64,000 nt of DNA, from NCBI GenBank assembly GCA_014529385.2, contig CM043967.1:11546001-11610000 (forward strand). The letters are read 5' to 3'. Under the pieces are notes generated by a model. It was given only the letters and a program-made list of their open reading frames with translations, had not been told where the DNA came from and did no database searches. Positions 22,648 to 35,890 of the stretch are shown here, one piece after another. Both the position numbers and the translations under genes were made by a program. Source of the stretch: Adiantum capillus-veneris (Eukaryota; Streptophyta; Polypodiopsida; Polypodiales; Pteridaceae). How positions within the stretch are numbered: the first letter of the stretch is position 1; the number at the start of each line of letters is the position of its first letter.

Positions 22648-25600
22648 GTCAGTTCCACTTTCTTTTTCTGGCTTTTATTCAATATTACTGACGCTTATTG
22701 TGACTTTACCAGCATTCTTAGGGGCACACATGATGAGTTTCAGCTCTGATGTGCCATCATGGCTTTGTTGTTTTGCTGAAGGCCAAGGCAGATTTATTAA
22801 CAGTCAAATTAGAACAGTTTGTTTTGAGTTCGTTTACTGTTTGCAGGTTTTAGCACAAAGAACACCTATCCTTCACAAAATTCTAGACCATAGTGACGAG
22901 GCCTTTTGCCTTCTCATGCTTGTCTTGGAGGCACATAGCCTTCGAACAACTGGTTTGTCAATCTATTTTCTTGAAATCTCTGAAATGGATAAGTAGGGTT
23001 TAGCAACAGATTACCATCTAAAAATTGTGGCCGCTCCTGGCATGCAGATGCATCATTTGCAGAGTCTCTCTATGGATTGCGTAGAAGGCCTGTGGGCATC
23101 AAACTAGAATCAAAAGGTCAAGCGGCAGAGAAAGTTGGTATCACAAGGAGGCATAGATATCTCTCACTTCTATTCCTGGTAATCTTTGTGTGAACATTTC
23201 AGATGCCAGTAGATGTTGTACAATTTAATGAATCATATGCACAATGGACCTAATGGTTATGTCGTCTTGTGGATAACACCATACATCTGTAACTTGCACA
23301 TTTTTAAATTGGTGAATCTGGGCTTTTCCTGGATTTGACTAGGTATATGTAAGTGGAAATCCTTCAAAGTGATGTTTTACAGGTTGCCCTTCCTTACCTG
23401 AAGTCAAAGGCCCAAGCGGTTTATGATGCTCAATCAAGAAACATTAGCCATGCAGATATGTGGAGAAGTGAAGACATTGATGAAGACATTTCAAGCGTGG
23501 ACACAGATGTAGATGTTGTATCCAATCAAAATGATACTCAGGCGGATTCGTTTAGAGATAAGCTAAAGAAGTCACTTGTAAAGTTGTATCCGTGGATTCA
23601 TGCGACACAAGAAGGTAGCTACTTTGCCTCTGATATGGTTCTTAATACCTAAGAACAAGCTTTTACTTTGTATGTTGGAAAGATTTGCAAGACTCCACTA
23701 TGGTTGCTATCATACTGCACAAAAGAACATATTCTTGGTATGTATCAAAGGTTTTGATGCTCTTTTCTAAGCCAGGATTCTTTATCAAACATCATCTCAT
23801 GTCTTTTCAAGTTCCACTATTCTTTTGACCTAGCATTTGTGGTGCTCTCGTAGAGGAGAGTTTGATAGTAAGACACTCGTTATCTGCCTTAGGCCTATTT
23901 GTTTTTCTCGACTCCTAATGAGAGCCTCATTGTATTTGAGATCCATTAGCGTGACTGAAAAGGATTTCAAGGTTGACTACCACTTGATTGAGTTGAAAAT
24001 TGCCTAGTTTTTGGCTCATACTGGCTTATTCGATCATTTGTTATTCATTTCCTAGAGTTTTCTGGTTTTTTTTTTTGTTATAGAAAATGTTTATGTTGGG
24101 ATGGTGCAGTTGGTTAGCTGAATCCTGATTTTCTTACCATTGTGCTGGTGGCTGGTGTGCAATTTAGCTTGTTGAAGTCCTCAAACATTTGTGCGTTGAA
24201 GGTTTGGTGATGGGTATGTATGCTACTTGTCAGGTTGGGACGATTCGTTGGATTAGCTATCTGTTGTCCCTTTTGCTGGCTCACCTCGTTGGATTATGCC
24301 TTAGGGAAGATGTGGATTGCGTTTGGGTGTTGGTTGGCTCGGGCTCCTGTGGCTCTGTCAATGGCTGCCATAGTAGTGGTATGCAAATAAGACATAGTAG
24401 TGGTAGCAGGTCGTGCAATGGGTCAAAAAAAAAGAGAGAGAGGCTTTTGCACGTTTGGCTTGATCCACGCGCTTTTTTAAGAGAACTGTTTCTTAAATCT
24501 GGAGAAGAGAGGATTAAGTATTTCTGTGTCAGTGAAGTACAGCAGTTGTATGACTTCATAGCCAATCAAAGCCAGATTTACCTTAGTTTCTGAATTCCCA
24601 CACAATCTCTTTTTTATACAAGGACACGTCAATTTAGGAGAGGGTTTCAAAAAAAAATGCGACAAGACTAAGCCTATCAAAATACTTTATTCAGCATTAT
24701 AATGAGGATGGTTGTATGAGCTTAGAGTAATATCCCACCAAGTACAACATTGGGAATCTTCTCATCAAGCCTTTCCTTCCTTGACCTACTTTGAATTCTT
24801 GTTTCCAGCGTTCTTGAGTTGTACCACTTATTTGGCATGGTGTTGGAGTTTGTGTCATCTCTTAGTGGTGGTTTTTTTTTTCCTAGCTTGTATATATATA
24901 TGCCCATTACTCTAGGGCAAGCCTAATCTTTGTTGTATTAGCACACTTAGTAATACTACTTCCCATGTTGGGTGCTCTTCAACTTCTCCTTCATCGTCTC
25001 CATTTTCACATGCATTCTTGCAGCCGTATTTCCAACAATTGGTATTAGTAGCATCCTGGGCAATGTTGCCAATACCCTTGTGGCTCACTTTCTAAGACTC
25101 AGGTGATTTTTGGTGAGCGTCCGTAAGGCAATAAAACCTTTGAGGAAGCTCATCGAATTTAGTACGATCAGATATTTGATTTTGGCTCATGTTGGCTTCT
25201 GTTTCCGCTATTGGGAGTACTTCGTAGGCAATTTCGTCCTTTTGTGGAGGTTTTTTGGCAGTGCAGATTTCTCCAAAACGGACACTTTGTGTGGTGTTCT
25301 ATGGGTTGTGCTATTAGCACAGGCTGATTTGGTGCAATTTTTTCTCTACGCATGCAACTTTTGCATTAGGTGTAGTCACCGACCATGACTGGCAGCAATG
25401 ATGTTTTTCGCATGTTGTCTCTTGAGGATAAACTGGATGGAGGCAACTACTCACTTTGGGCTTATATAATGTAACATCTCCTTGTTGCAAGGGGTGCTTG
25501 AAACATTGTGTGGGGTTATGATGTAAACCAGGTTTTGTGGATCAGGCTCTATGGATGTTGGTGTAGGTTCTACCAATTCTACCATTGGAGTTGTTTTGTC

Positions 25601-28600
25601 TACTACTGAGCTGGCATGTTGGGATGTTAAGGAGAAGCAGGCTCATGCGTTGATTGCGCTTTTTGTTAAGCATTCCATCGCCCCACATATTTGCTCAAGA
25701 AGAAGAACAAAACATGCATTAGATAGGCTAGCTTTTTTATATGTAGGTCCTAATTTGGCAAAATAGCTTACTGTAAGTAGTTGAGCCAAGGTTATGCACA
25801 ACGAGGATGATATGGATGTATTTCTTGCGGAGATTAAAGATCTCAATAAGCAGTTAATTGCCATTGGTGAGGTTAAACCTAGCAATCTCCCTATGCAGAC
25901 AGTTCTTGATGCTTTGTTAGGTTCTTATCAGATTTTTGCCTTCACTTTACGCTTGTGAAAGATAATAAACATGATGATGTGAAGTTTGATGATCTTAGTT
26001 CTGTGTATTGTTGCAAGAGGCCTAGTCTAGAAAAAACAAGGCTAAGTTGCGTACTATTGAACAACCATTTGTGGCTGCAGAACAAAAGAAGAATAGCACC
26101 GTTGCCACCTTCAATGCTTCTACAAGGAGCAGGCCTGCCACTGTAGTTGCTACTTCTTCAAAGTACAATATGTCTGAGAAGTTTGGCGATAAAGGCGAGA
26201 AGAAGGTAAAATGGCATTATTGTAAGGCAAATGATCATCTCATCAACTAAATTCAACGGGCACCAAAATAAGTTCAAAACAGTTATAGTCTATTTGAAAC
26301 AATTTGCAAACAGTATTCGCAAACAATTTACAATCTCACTCAAAATTCAAACTAGTGGTTCTTGTTGGTTTTCCATCTCCCATGCTTGTAACTCCATGTG
26401 CCTCCATCTTGCTGCATGTTGTCTACAAAAAGCACCAAAACATAATTTTGACACATGTTGTAGAAACCCTAATTTGTTGTTGAAAACCCTATTTTTTCAA
26501 AAATGTTGAAATCAAAATCCATTCATGTCAATGCGTAGGGCTTGTCAAGAAGATCAACTTTGTCTTTTACCTCATATCCAAACTGTATCCGTTGAAGAGA
26601 TTTTTAGAGGCCTTTGCAACACAAAAAAACCGTCAAAGTGCATGTTTTTAGAGCTTTTTAGGGCAAAAAGAACGCCTCTCCATAGCCGTTGTAGGTTCAT
26701 GTAGAATTGGTTTGCTTGTCAAAACAACAAACGATTGATGCTCTGATACCACAGTAACGGAAGGGCACCGCGTGCCATCTGGAAGGAAAAGAGATAGACA
26801 CGAAGTGGCAGAGTCCCACTCCTAGAGCACTGGCCCAAAACCCTGGCGCTCCTTTTGGTATTTCTTTTAAATTGCTTCACAAAGGTATCACTGTACAGGC
26901 TCTGCTTTGCTTCTACAAAACCTGGAATGCCAGAGTGACCCCCCATGTCACATATTTAAAGGCCTCGGCCTCGAAAGCAACTCCAATGAAATGCTTCGCA
27001 TTTAAATGCTCTTGAACCAAAAACTGGCACCAAAAAGCAGTTTCTGCGTTATGGACTCGTCCGTACTACCATGTCACTAAGGCCTTTCGCGATTTGCAAG
27101 CTAAGTTCGTACAAGCTGTCCACGTTAGCATTGACTTTAGGGTTTATACTTCCCTCGACGAGTTGTCCAATGTTGGGGTCTTTAATGGCCCTAACCTACT
27201 AGGGGTTGTCACGTCACCAACTTGTGATGTCAAGCAATTCCTAAACTTAAGGTTAAGGCAAATGCAGGCATTGTAGCTTCCACTTAAGGCAAAGCCCGAA
27301 GGGTTTATGTGCTCCAAGCAAGTTTCCCTTATGGTTGAGCATGTATTTTGTTGTATTGTGGGCACCTCCGTTTTGATCAAGGAGGAGAGTATGTGTTTAA
27401 AAAATTCAATGCATTTGTGGCAAGTCATGGGATAAAACAGCCATATACTCCTCAACAAAATGGCGTTGCTGCTAGAAAAAACAAATCACTTATGGAGATG
27501 GCACGGCGTACAATCGAAAGCCAAGCTTTGCCACATGCGTTTTGACCATGGTGGTTCGCTATGATAAGTATGGTGTCAAAATGTCACGTGCGCACTTTAC
27601 TTGCGCCACGTGGATACGCTTTTGCCATAGTCTAGCGTCAGTCTTAGCGTAGGACCTAGCCTGGTACCGTTGTGAGCCTCTAGCAAGACGTGCATGTCCA
27701 AGCCGGTCATAGTTGCATTATGCTCTCTTGCACAGTCAGTTTAGCATATACACTTAACCGCGTGTGAACCACCCCCTAGCATGGCTGTAAGGATTCTAGG
27801 TACTAATCCTTAGTTAAGTATTTAAACTCATGATTAAGACTTAAGAAACTTGAACTGAACTCAGAAACAAGACTTAGAAGACTGTGTGTTGATTGATTGA
27901 ATGACTGCATGAAACTGAGTACAATAGGCTCCTTATATAGGAGACGAAGAGACACAAATGAAAAGACACATCTCCTGGTGAAGAGACATGACTTTAGACG
28001 TAAAGACACATCCTTTCGGCGAAGAGCTGCAACTATTGGGCAAAGAGTTGCACCCGTAGAGCGAAGGGGTGTGACCAGTCGTCGAAGGAGTGTGGCTTTT
28101 GGCGAAGAGGCACGTCTCTTGGGCGAAGGGGTGTGACCATCCAAGCGTAAGGGTTCTGCTTGGCATGGCACTTCGCATATCTGCAACTAGGAGTAGATGT
28201 AATACTGTTAACATAGTCACAATCGTAACATTTCCTCCCTCTTTAAATAAAACGGGGGTCCAGGGTAGTTGTAGAAACTTCGGGAGAAGGAAATGTATTG
28301 TTGTTGTGCTTCTGCATCCAAAGCTCTTTCTGTTAAGTCCAACGTCATGGCACTGTTATTGACCATGACTATTTTGCCAAACTGAAAACTGATCATATCT
28401 GCAACTTGATAAGTGCTTTTGTTGAAGTCATTTGTAACTTCGAGCTTTGTCCAAGAAAAGATTGAATCTGTATCTGCTTCGAGTGAAATTATTGGTAAAC
28501 TGACTTGAGTTTTCTGTTGAGTGATGACCACTGGTTGGAAATTTGTAAGGGATTCCATTGGTTTATCTGGAACAATAAAATCTTCCTGAAGGGCTGTCAT

Positions 28601-31600
28601 AGACTGAGACAGAGTAGTGTCTGAAGGTATATCCATCTGTAAAGGTTTATCACCGGAACAAATTGTATCCAACGATTCAATTGCAGTGACTGAAGTCGTG
28701 CTGCAAGATTTTGTAATTAAGTGATCCTCTGCACTTTTTGAGGTAAGGGCTTTAGTCTTCAAAGGTAACGAAGAATTTTCATTCACCACGGCATTGGGTA
28801 TCTGTTCAAAGACAAGGACTTTATTCTACACGGGCGGTGACGAGGCTACTGTTTCTGCCTGGATCACGGCCAATGAAAGGGTTTTGTGCTTGTTGGGTGT
28901 TACACAATAACCTGAGTCTTTAGCTTTCTTAGCGGGTATTAAGGCTTCCAATTGAGAAGGGGGAGGTCGAGGGAGTGGTTGCCTCTTAGTCCTTTAAAGG
29001 ATCCTCTTGCACAAGGAAAGGATCAATAAATCTTCAACTTTACCACCATCGAATAAGAAAGACTTAAATGTAGGGCATGGCTCGCGAGGGGGAAGTTGTC
29101 CAACGTCGCGGCATTCATGATCGAGTACTTGACTAGGGTCGGATATATGTGCCACTAAGTGAGCCCATCTTGATATTGCTGATGATCATTTGGAAGCTTC
29201 ATATTGCTGCTTTTGTTGCTGATGATTCCGATAAGAAGCTGGTTGCTTAGGACTGTAACTTTTCCAAGAATATTCATGCTGAGACTTTTGCTGCCACGAA
29301 GGTACTTTGCATCTAGTTGTCTCTGAGAAACCATGCTGTGGGTGAGAACATTTAAGTTCCGAAGGCTTTTGTTTGAGTGGTTCTTCTTGGTCGACCACTG
29401 AAGCGTCGGAAGAAGATGGGAGAGAAATTGCATGTGTAGTCCGAGAAACAGTACGATGGCTTCGGGAAGAGGTTTGTGTCTGCATCTGCTCCAAAATCGA
29501 GTGTTGATTGAGGCGAGGCTGATGGAAAGTGCTACCATCTGCTCCTTGAGAACTGCTATTGGATCCTCGGGTGGAGTAGAGTTCATGCCATCTTGTGATT
29601 CGGCCATGCTGACTCCTTATAGAAAGTAATTGATAACTTGGAATAACCTCACACCGAGGCTCAAGAATTGGAACCTGTGTGAAAGTAGGTGTTGCTGCAG
29701 GAAAATGTTCTGGAACAAGTACTCCGGGAACAAGAACGGTATCTCGAACGGGTTCCAGCTCCGGGATATCGGGAATGCTAATGACCTCAGGTGCCAAGAG
29801 AGGCTACGCCGGCAATTCGGTGTCGGGAACCTCGTTTATGTACGGGAGATTTGGGACGGGTACATTGAATTCTCCGTCGGCCATGATGGCGAAGAGTCGC
29901 GCAGGCAAAAAAATGCACACAGAGCCAGCGCTGTTGAGGGTACTTTGCAAGATGGGGTGCGCAAAATCTAAACGCTGCTTGCTGTGTGTTATTAGGCCTC
30001 ACGTAAGTGAATTGGGGAAATTTAATGTCGCAAGTGAGTTCACATGAGGGTTTTAAAAAAATAGTGGCAAGCCAGCCCACTTTGGCCGCCAGTGGGGCAT
30101 TAAAATTTTGGGTTTTGTTTTTATAACTTTGCGCTGCTGGGTTTGTGGGCAAAATCTGCCAGCGAAGCATTGCCAGCGCAAACGTTCAGCAAAGGGCGTG
30201 TGATTTCAGCATGCAGCGCTGGGGAAAAATATGCACAAGTGGAAATGCGAAGAGACACCCGCGTGAAAAGTCCCAGAAGCCAGCGCTGAAGTTTTGTTTA
30301 AAATCTGGCTTATCATACGTTGCATAAATGTTATCCAAGGTGCCACGTGGCATTAAATATGCCATGGCACACTTATGCATATTATAATGCGCATCATTAA
30401 AACGCGTCGTTTGCTGCTGAAGGGGCACATCAAAGTGAAGCGGCAACCAGGAGGGCAGCGAGTGAAGAGGTGTTTGTGAAGGGATTCGGCTACTCAGTGG
30501 GGCACGGCACCACCCAAGGGCATCACTTGCGAAGGTTTATGTGAAGAGGCACAGGCAGGGGCAGGGCAGCGAGTGAAGAGCCAAAGGTACCATCCGACTA
30601 TGAAGAGGCACGACCCGACGGAAAGGTGCCGATGAGGCAACCGGCGAAGAGGCACCTGGAGGAGGCATGGACGGCTACCAAGAGGCACAACCAGATAAAG
30701 GGGCGCCGATGAAGAGGTGCATCGCGAGGCTTCCATTAGGAAATTTCCGCATGCACATTGGGTATGCCATTCCTGCGTACATATATCGGTAGTCAGTATG
30801 TAAATGGTAGAGATTAGGAATACCTCACATTAATCTGATAGCCGGTATGCCATCTTTCCTTTGCTGCCATACAACTCCGGAAAGGGGGTAGAGTGTAGCG
30901 GCGAGGGTGAGAGACCCACAACCTTCGGGTCCCGGGAAAAAATTTGCTCTGATACCACTGTAAGGATTCTAGGTACTAATCCTTAATTAAGTATTTAAAG
31001 TCATGATTAAGACTTAAGAAACTTGAACTGAACTCAGAAACAAGACTTAGAAGACTCTGTGTCGATTGATTGAATGACTGCATGAAACTGAGTACGATAG
31101 GCTCCTTATATAGGAGACGAAGAGACACAAATGAAAAGACACATCTCTTGGTGAAGAGACATGACTTTAGACGTAAAGATGCATCCTTTCAGCGAAGAGC
31201 TGCAACCATTGGGCAAAGAGTTGCACCCGTAGAGCGAAGGGGTGTGACTAGTCGTCGAAGGATTGTGGCTTTTGGCGAAGAGGCACGTCTCTTGGGCGAA
31301 GGGGTGTGACCATCCAAGCATAGGGGTTTTGCTTGGCATGGCACTTCGCATATCTGCAACTAGGAGTAGATGTAATACTGTTAACATGGTCACAATCGTG
31401 ACAATGGCACTCACTAATAATTGGTTTTCGGCCCATTTATTAATGGAATCGTGAACTCTCCTCTCAGCCAGGCTGCTCGACTCAGTAAAGTGCACCTATG
31501 TATGCAGCATGGGGCCAGCGCTAGAGGAAGGGAGGCATCAGTAGCAGAAGAAGGCTCAGGGTTGCAAAGCCAAGCAGCCAGCGTTTTCAGCCATGCCAGC

Positions 31601-34600
31601 GTTTTCAGCGAAGAGTCCTCAGCGCTAGATGGCGGAAGGGGCAGCGTTTTACAGAGGCACCTATAGACCAGGCAAGGGCAGGCCAGCATCTGCGTCTTGG
31701 AGCCTTTCTCTCAGCAGCAGCCAGGTTTAACATCAGTTAGACCAGCGTTTCAGCATCAGCCAAACAGTGTTTTTGTGCTCAGCTTTCAGCCATTAGTCTC
31801 GTCGTACCCACGACATGAGCCTGGCATCTACCACAGCAACTCCTCAGCGTTTCCAGTTTTCAGCCGCAGAACCGTCGTTGACTTCACCGCTTTCGACACA
31901 GACCGGTCGTCGACCTCATCGTCGTCGACAAAGACCCTTAGTACCTCGTCGTCGACTTCATCGTCTTCGACATAGACCTCGTCGTCGACCTCTCGCCTTC
32001 GATATAGAACCCGCAGTACCCCGACATAGAACCTGTTGTCGTCTCCGTCTTTGTCCACATACGACTGAATATGTAGACGCAGCTTTCCAATAATGGGAGT
32101 AACACACTCTGAGTAGCCAGGACATGCCAATCCTGCCTCTGCTGTGTACCCCATCTCTTCAGCTCTGATGCCCAGCTTCATAGCTAACTCTGGTGAGATA
32201 AAGTTTGCTTTGGCACCTATATCAAAGAAGATGAGTGCTGTCTGATCTCTTACTTTACCCCATGCTCTGCATAACTCGCTGGCATCTGTACTGGGCTTGT
32301 CACCCACCGTATTTTAGGCTTCTTGCCTTTCTGGTCCTCTTTATCATCTGAGTCATCTGGTCTTTTCCTTTGTGGACAATTGATAGCAAAGTGATCAGGC
32401 TGCTCGTATATAAAGCATTTGTTTTCAGCCATTAGGACCTTCTTTTCCTCGAGCAACTTACGCACAAAAGGCTTCCTTCTCTGTTTCTTTGCCTGTGCTC
32501 CAGAAGTCCGCTTAAATCTTTGTCTTTGGTGGCCTTTTCTGACCCCTGTGACGCTTCAGGAGCCGTTTTCACAAAGGGCTTCTTCGCTGAATTTTTCTTT
32601 TGCTGCCCTCCTTTCTCGTTGCTCGGAAACCCACTGTCCTCTCCTTTCAGGGCAAGACCAATGTTAGCAACTTCCATGAGCTGGGTGGGGGTAGCCACTC
32701 TGTTCTTAGTACAATAGTCCCGAAGCCCTTTAGGCAGCCCACAACAATACTTCTCTATCTGCTCTGTCAATGGCACAAATTTGTAGGAGGTCACTGAGAG
32801 TAACGCTTTACAAAACCTCCGATTGTACTCCAGCAAGCTCTTGCATGTAGCTGAAATAAGCTGGTGCCAATTTGTCTTGACGTCGGCTTCAAAGTTATTT
32901 GACAGCCAAGTAGATGCAAACATTTGCTTGAAGTAGACCCAAGTGGCAGTTGCTTGCCCTTGCATTAACAATGTCGTCGATCATGTAAGCGCATTGTCCT
33001 TTAAAAAAGAGGCAGCTTTCCTTACTTTAGAGGCCTCTGTAAAATTCCCTCCTGCATAATCTGTATCAAACTCTTGGAGGAAAGTGAGAGCCTTTGCTTT
33101 ATCCTTGAAGCCACCAAAAGTGCTGAACTTTACAACTACACCACCTTCTTTGTAAGCTTTCGGCTTTTCCAGTGCCCCCAAATTGTCATATGGAATAGTT
33201 TGCAACATGGACAATGTAGTAGGCATCATCGGCACATCTTGGCCATTAACATTTTGCATCAGAGGTGCCATATCTGGCTGCTGTCCAGAAAAACTAGCCG
33301 TGCCAAAATGACCCCAAACTGGCCCTGGTCGCTCTGAAAACCTTGCTGTCATGCCTTGCATACCCCCAAACACTGTTCCTGACATGTACGGCTGACTTCT
33401 AGGCGCATAACCAGCCATACTTTGGAACACAGATCCACCCCCGAAATACCCAGGATGTACCATGGCTGGTGGAAAAACTGGGTGCATTGCGTGGTAACCA
33501 GTTCCCTCTCCATTCAAGACAGCATGCAGGCTCTGAAAGGTGGCGGGCTGAACTGGCATAGCCTGTGGAATAGGCGTTCTAACCACGTGTTCAAGGACGG
33601 GAGGAACCCGTTTTGGATTCCCTAACTCCGCAACATGCGAGTGTTCCCTATCCTGTTGAGATGCATGAAGTACTTGGGCTTGAGCCTCAACATGTTCTGT
33701 ACGTGGTGTAGGTTGCCTATTTTGTTGTAGCATTGGTGGCGCTTGCAAGAACTCCATAAACCTTGGGTTTTGCACTAGCTGCAAAAACACATTCACTGCG
33801 CAACTAATTGAGTCCTAAATGCATCATCCTCAAGTTGCCCAGTCATAAAGCCTCTGTACTATTGGAGGGACATTCACATCAACAGGAGGTACAGACTGAC
33901 GTGGCCGTGAGCTCTCGCCAATCTCGAACACCATAGAGGTTTCTTGTCTGTCCTTGAAGAGGAACCCTCTTCCATAATGCCCTTCCCTTTGTCGGCCATA
34001 GTGTAATCCCGCGTTCCTGTACTCTGTGTCTTTACCCAAAGCAATCGAGGCTCACTCTTTGAGGAAAAAGTGATTGATATCCTGGCAATGGGACCTTGGA
34101 ACCGGCCCGTAGGGCGGTAGGCTTTGGCTTTCACATGAAATTCTTTACTTTAGACACACAGACAGAACGTGCAAAAGAAACCTGCGATGGGAATTAACAC
34201 TTAAGCGCACACACGGCTCGAAAGCTAGAATGCTCCGAGCAGCCGACAACTTGTAGGCCCCAAAATTGGCGCCCCTTTCGGTATTTCTTTATTCTTTGAG
34301 AGGGTAAATTACAAAGTAGAGTCCTGGGAATTCTTTACCTGTACCCAGCCTTGTTTTGGCCAAATTTCGGCAGCATAACAGCCTCAAAACTTGGGCGAAA
34401 TCTATTTCCCTGTTGGTGCTGGAACTCACTTCCATTGGCATAAACCCTCTGATTTCTGCCCAAAAACAGTAAATTAAGCTCGCTGTATTAACTGGTTTTT
34501 GCCCCGTTTTCAGCCCTAAACAGTCCCCACACTGTCCTCTGTCAATGGGGCACTGTTCCCAATGGTTCAGGCGTCCGTATGGCTGAAAAACAGTCAAAAT

Positions 34601-35840
34601 ACAGCGCATAACCAGCCCTGAAATTGCACTTGTACGGTGAGGTTATCACCCTCACCGGTGCCTGCTTTTGGAGTAGCAGTTAGCTGCTCCTGTTCCTGCT
34701 CAAGGAGGCTCTTGCCTCAGCACAAAAGCATGAAACCACACAGCTGTACATCAGTCAAATGAAGAGCCCTCTTGTGGGGCATCACATAACTGTACGTAGG
34801 GGAAAGAGAGAGCAGTGTGTAGTGTGCAGGTCAACACTCCTAGCACCACACTGTACATAGAGTGGAAAGGAAGCACTCCATAGCTCTTAACCTGTGACCA
34901 ATTGCAAAATGAGGCCTCTCCTAGCTTAAAAATCAACACCCAATTTTTTGCAAGAGGAAAGTGCACCAAATTGTGTCACTTGGCGCGTTTATAAGCAATT
35001 TCCCGTTTTGGGATTGCCGCCTAAAAATCTCCCGATTGGTTGCCCAGTTGACTTCACGGCAGAGTTGTAAAATGTTCCCCTTGTCATTCCGAAGGTAATG
35101 ACGCGAACACATTTTACGGCCCAAAATAGCAGTTTCCTAATTTTTAGGAGATGCTTCCGTTGGGCTCCCACTGGTCTTCTGACCATCTATCCTCATTAGG
35201 ACCACATCCAAAAGTGCAATGTGTCCCAACTGTCGGATACTTTCTGTTGGTGATCCCACCTTGACTTTGTGCCTTTGTTGAGTTTACTACCTAGTATCCA
35301 CCAACTTGCTAAGTGCCACGGAGGGACCTACATGATCTTGTACTGAGCCTGGACATCCTCTTACTATACTAATTCGAGTGCTGACCAACTTCCCGTCTAC
35401 GGGTGAAACTACCGTTCACATTGGCCATACAAATTCCGACCATTTGCAACTTCAAAAAGAGGGTCTTAAAATATAAAACAAAAATCATTGGAAAGAAATC
35501 AACAACTAAAGTTAGCAGTTGCCACCTTCTCGTGACATAGTTAATAGTGCCACGTCCTCGTGACATAGTCTAGGTTGTACCTGGTCCGGCCGCCCGAGTT
35601 TGTGGCCAGCCACCCACCTTTTGTCCGAGCACCCTCATATATTTCCATATATCATTTTTTTGTTGGGTCGTGGGGATTTTTATTAGGCCTTGCCCTACCT
35701 CCGCTTGCGCACCTATTTATAGGGCCAGGGGGGTACCCACTTCCACATCTTACAGAGATCACACATTTGATTGTATTGGGTCTTCTGCTCTAGTAGTCAG
35801 TGGGGGGACTGATCGCCCCTCTTTCACCATACCTTGCATT

Positions 35841-35890
<50 letters not shown>

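Larger units (their letters stand above)
24901..27581 (+). mobile_element. Ty1/copia relic inside PEX12 intron 4
   Basis: In order: a probable LTR end near 25038; a decayed initiator-Met primer site (TGGTATTAGTAGC, 25040-25052); a Gag-like region; a zinc-knuckle remnant near 26205-26245; then, after a minus-strand LTR fragment (26246-27231), a short integrase segment at about 27348-27545. RT and RNase H are missing, and an E-family LTR begins at 27582. This is the only copia-type element recognised in the window, and it is badly decayed. The left boundary is approximate. Confidence 0.7.
27786..31403 (-). mobile_element. Element G: complete non-autonomous LTR retrotransposon, target duplication ATGGC
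   Basis: 3,618 bp. LTRs of 445 bp lie at 27786-28230 (3') and 30959-31403 (5'). ATGGC is duplicated at 27781-27785 and 31404-31408. The primer site and polypurine tract are in place. The LTRs differ at roughly 20 positions by eye (about 4-5%). The 2.7-kb interior carries two ORF regions on the sense strand but no protease, RT, RNase H or integrase motif, so it would need an autonomous partner. In size and layout it fits the LARD class, with the addition of apparent coding capacity. Confidence 0.92.
27582..32055 (+). repeat. E-family LTR (E'), split by element G
   Basis: It starts TGTCACGTGCGCAC and follows other E LTRs (AGACGTGCATGTCCAAGC...TTGCACA). It is interrupted at 27781-27785 by G and resumes at 31409. 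The right part has iterated CAGCGTTTTCAGC motifs (31580-31850) and repeated GTCGTCGAC units (31895-32000), as in E1. It breaks off near 32055 against the truncated C3 element, so its true 3' end is lost. Confidence 0.65.
32056..35565 (-). mobile_element. C3: 5' part of a minus-strand C-family element
   Basis: The 5' LTR is 34097-35565 (1,469 bp). The leader and a Gag starting at 33999 follow, then a protease start. The element stops near 32056 within the protease ([10 protein letters not shown]), where it abuts E-family LTR sequence. The rest of pol and the 3' LTR are missing. The reverse of the shared poly(A)-region block lies at 34268-34293. Confidence 0.85.

Noticed and set aside
24104-24180. 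tRNA-like string TGGTGCAGTTGG suggesting a tRNA or SINE
   Set aside because: No box B, cloverleaf or poly(A)/poly(T) tail could be found downstream.
28090-31454. Duplicate ORFs of about 60-130 codons on both strands near 28 kb and 31 kb
   Set aside because: They are within the two LTRs of element G and arise from the LTR duplication.
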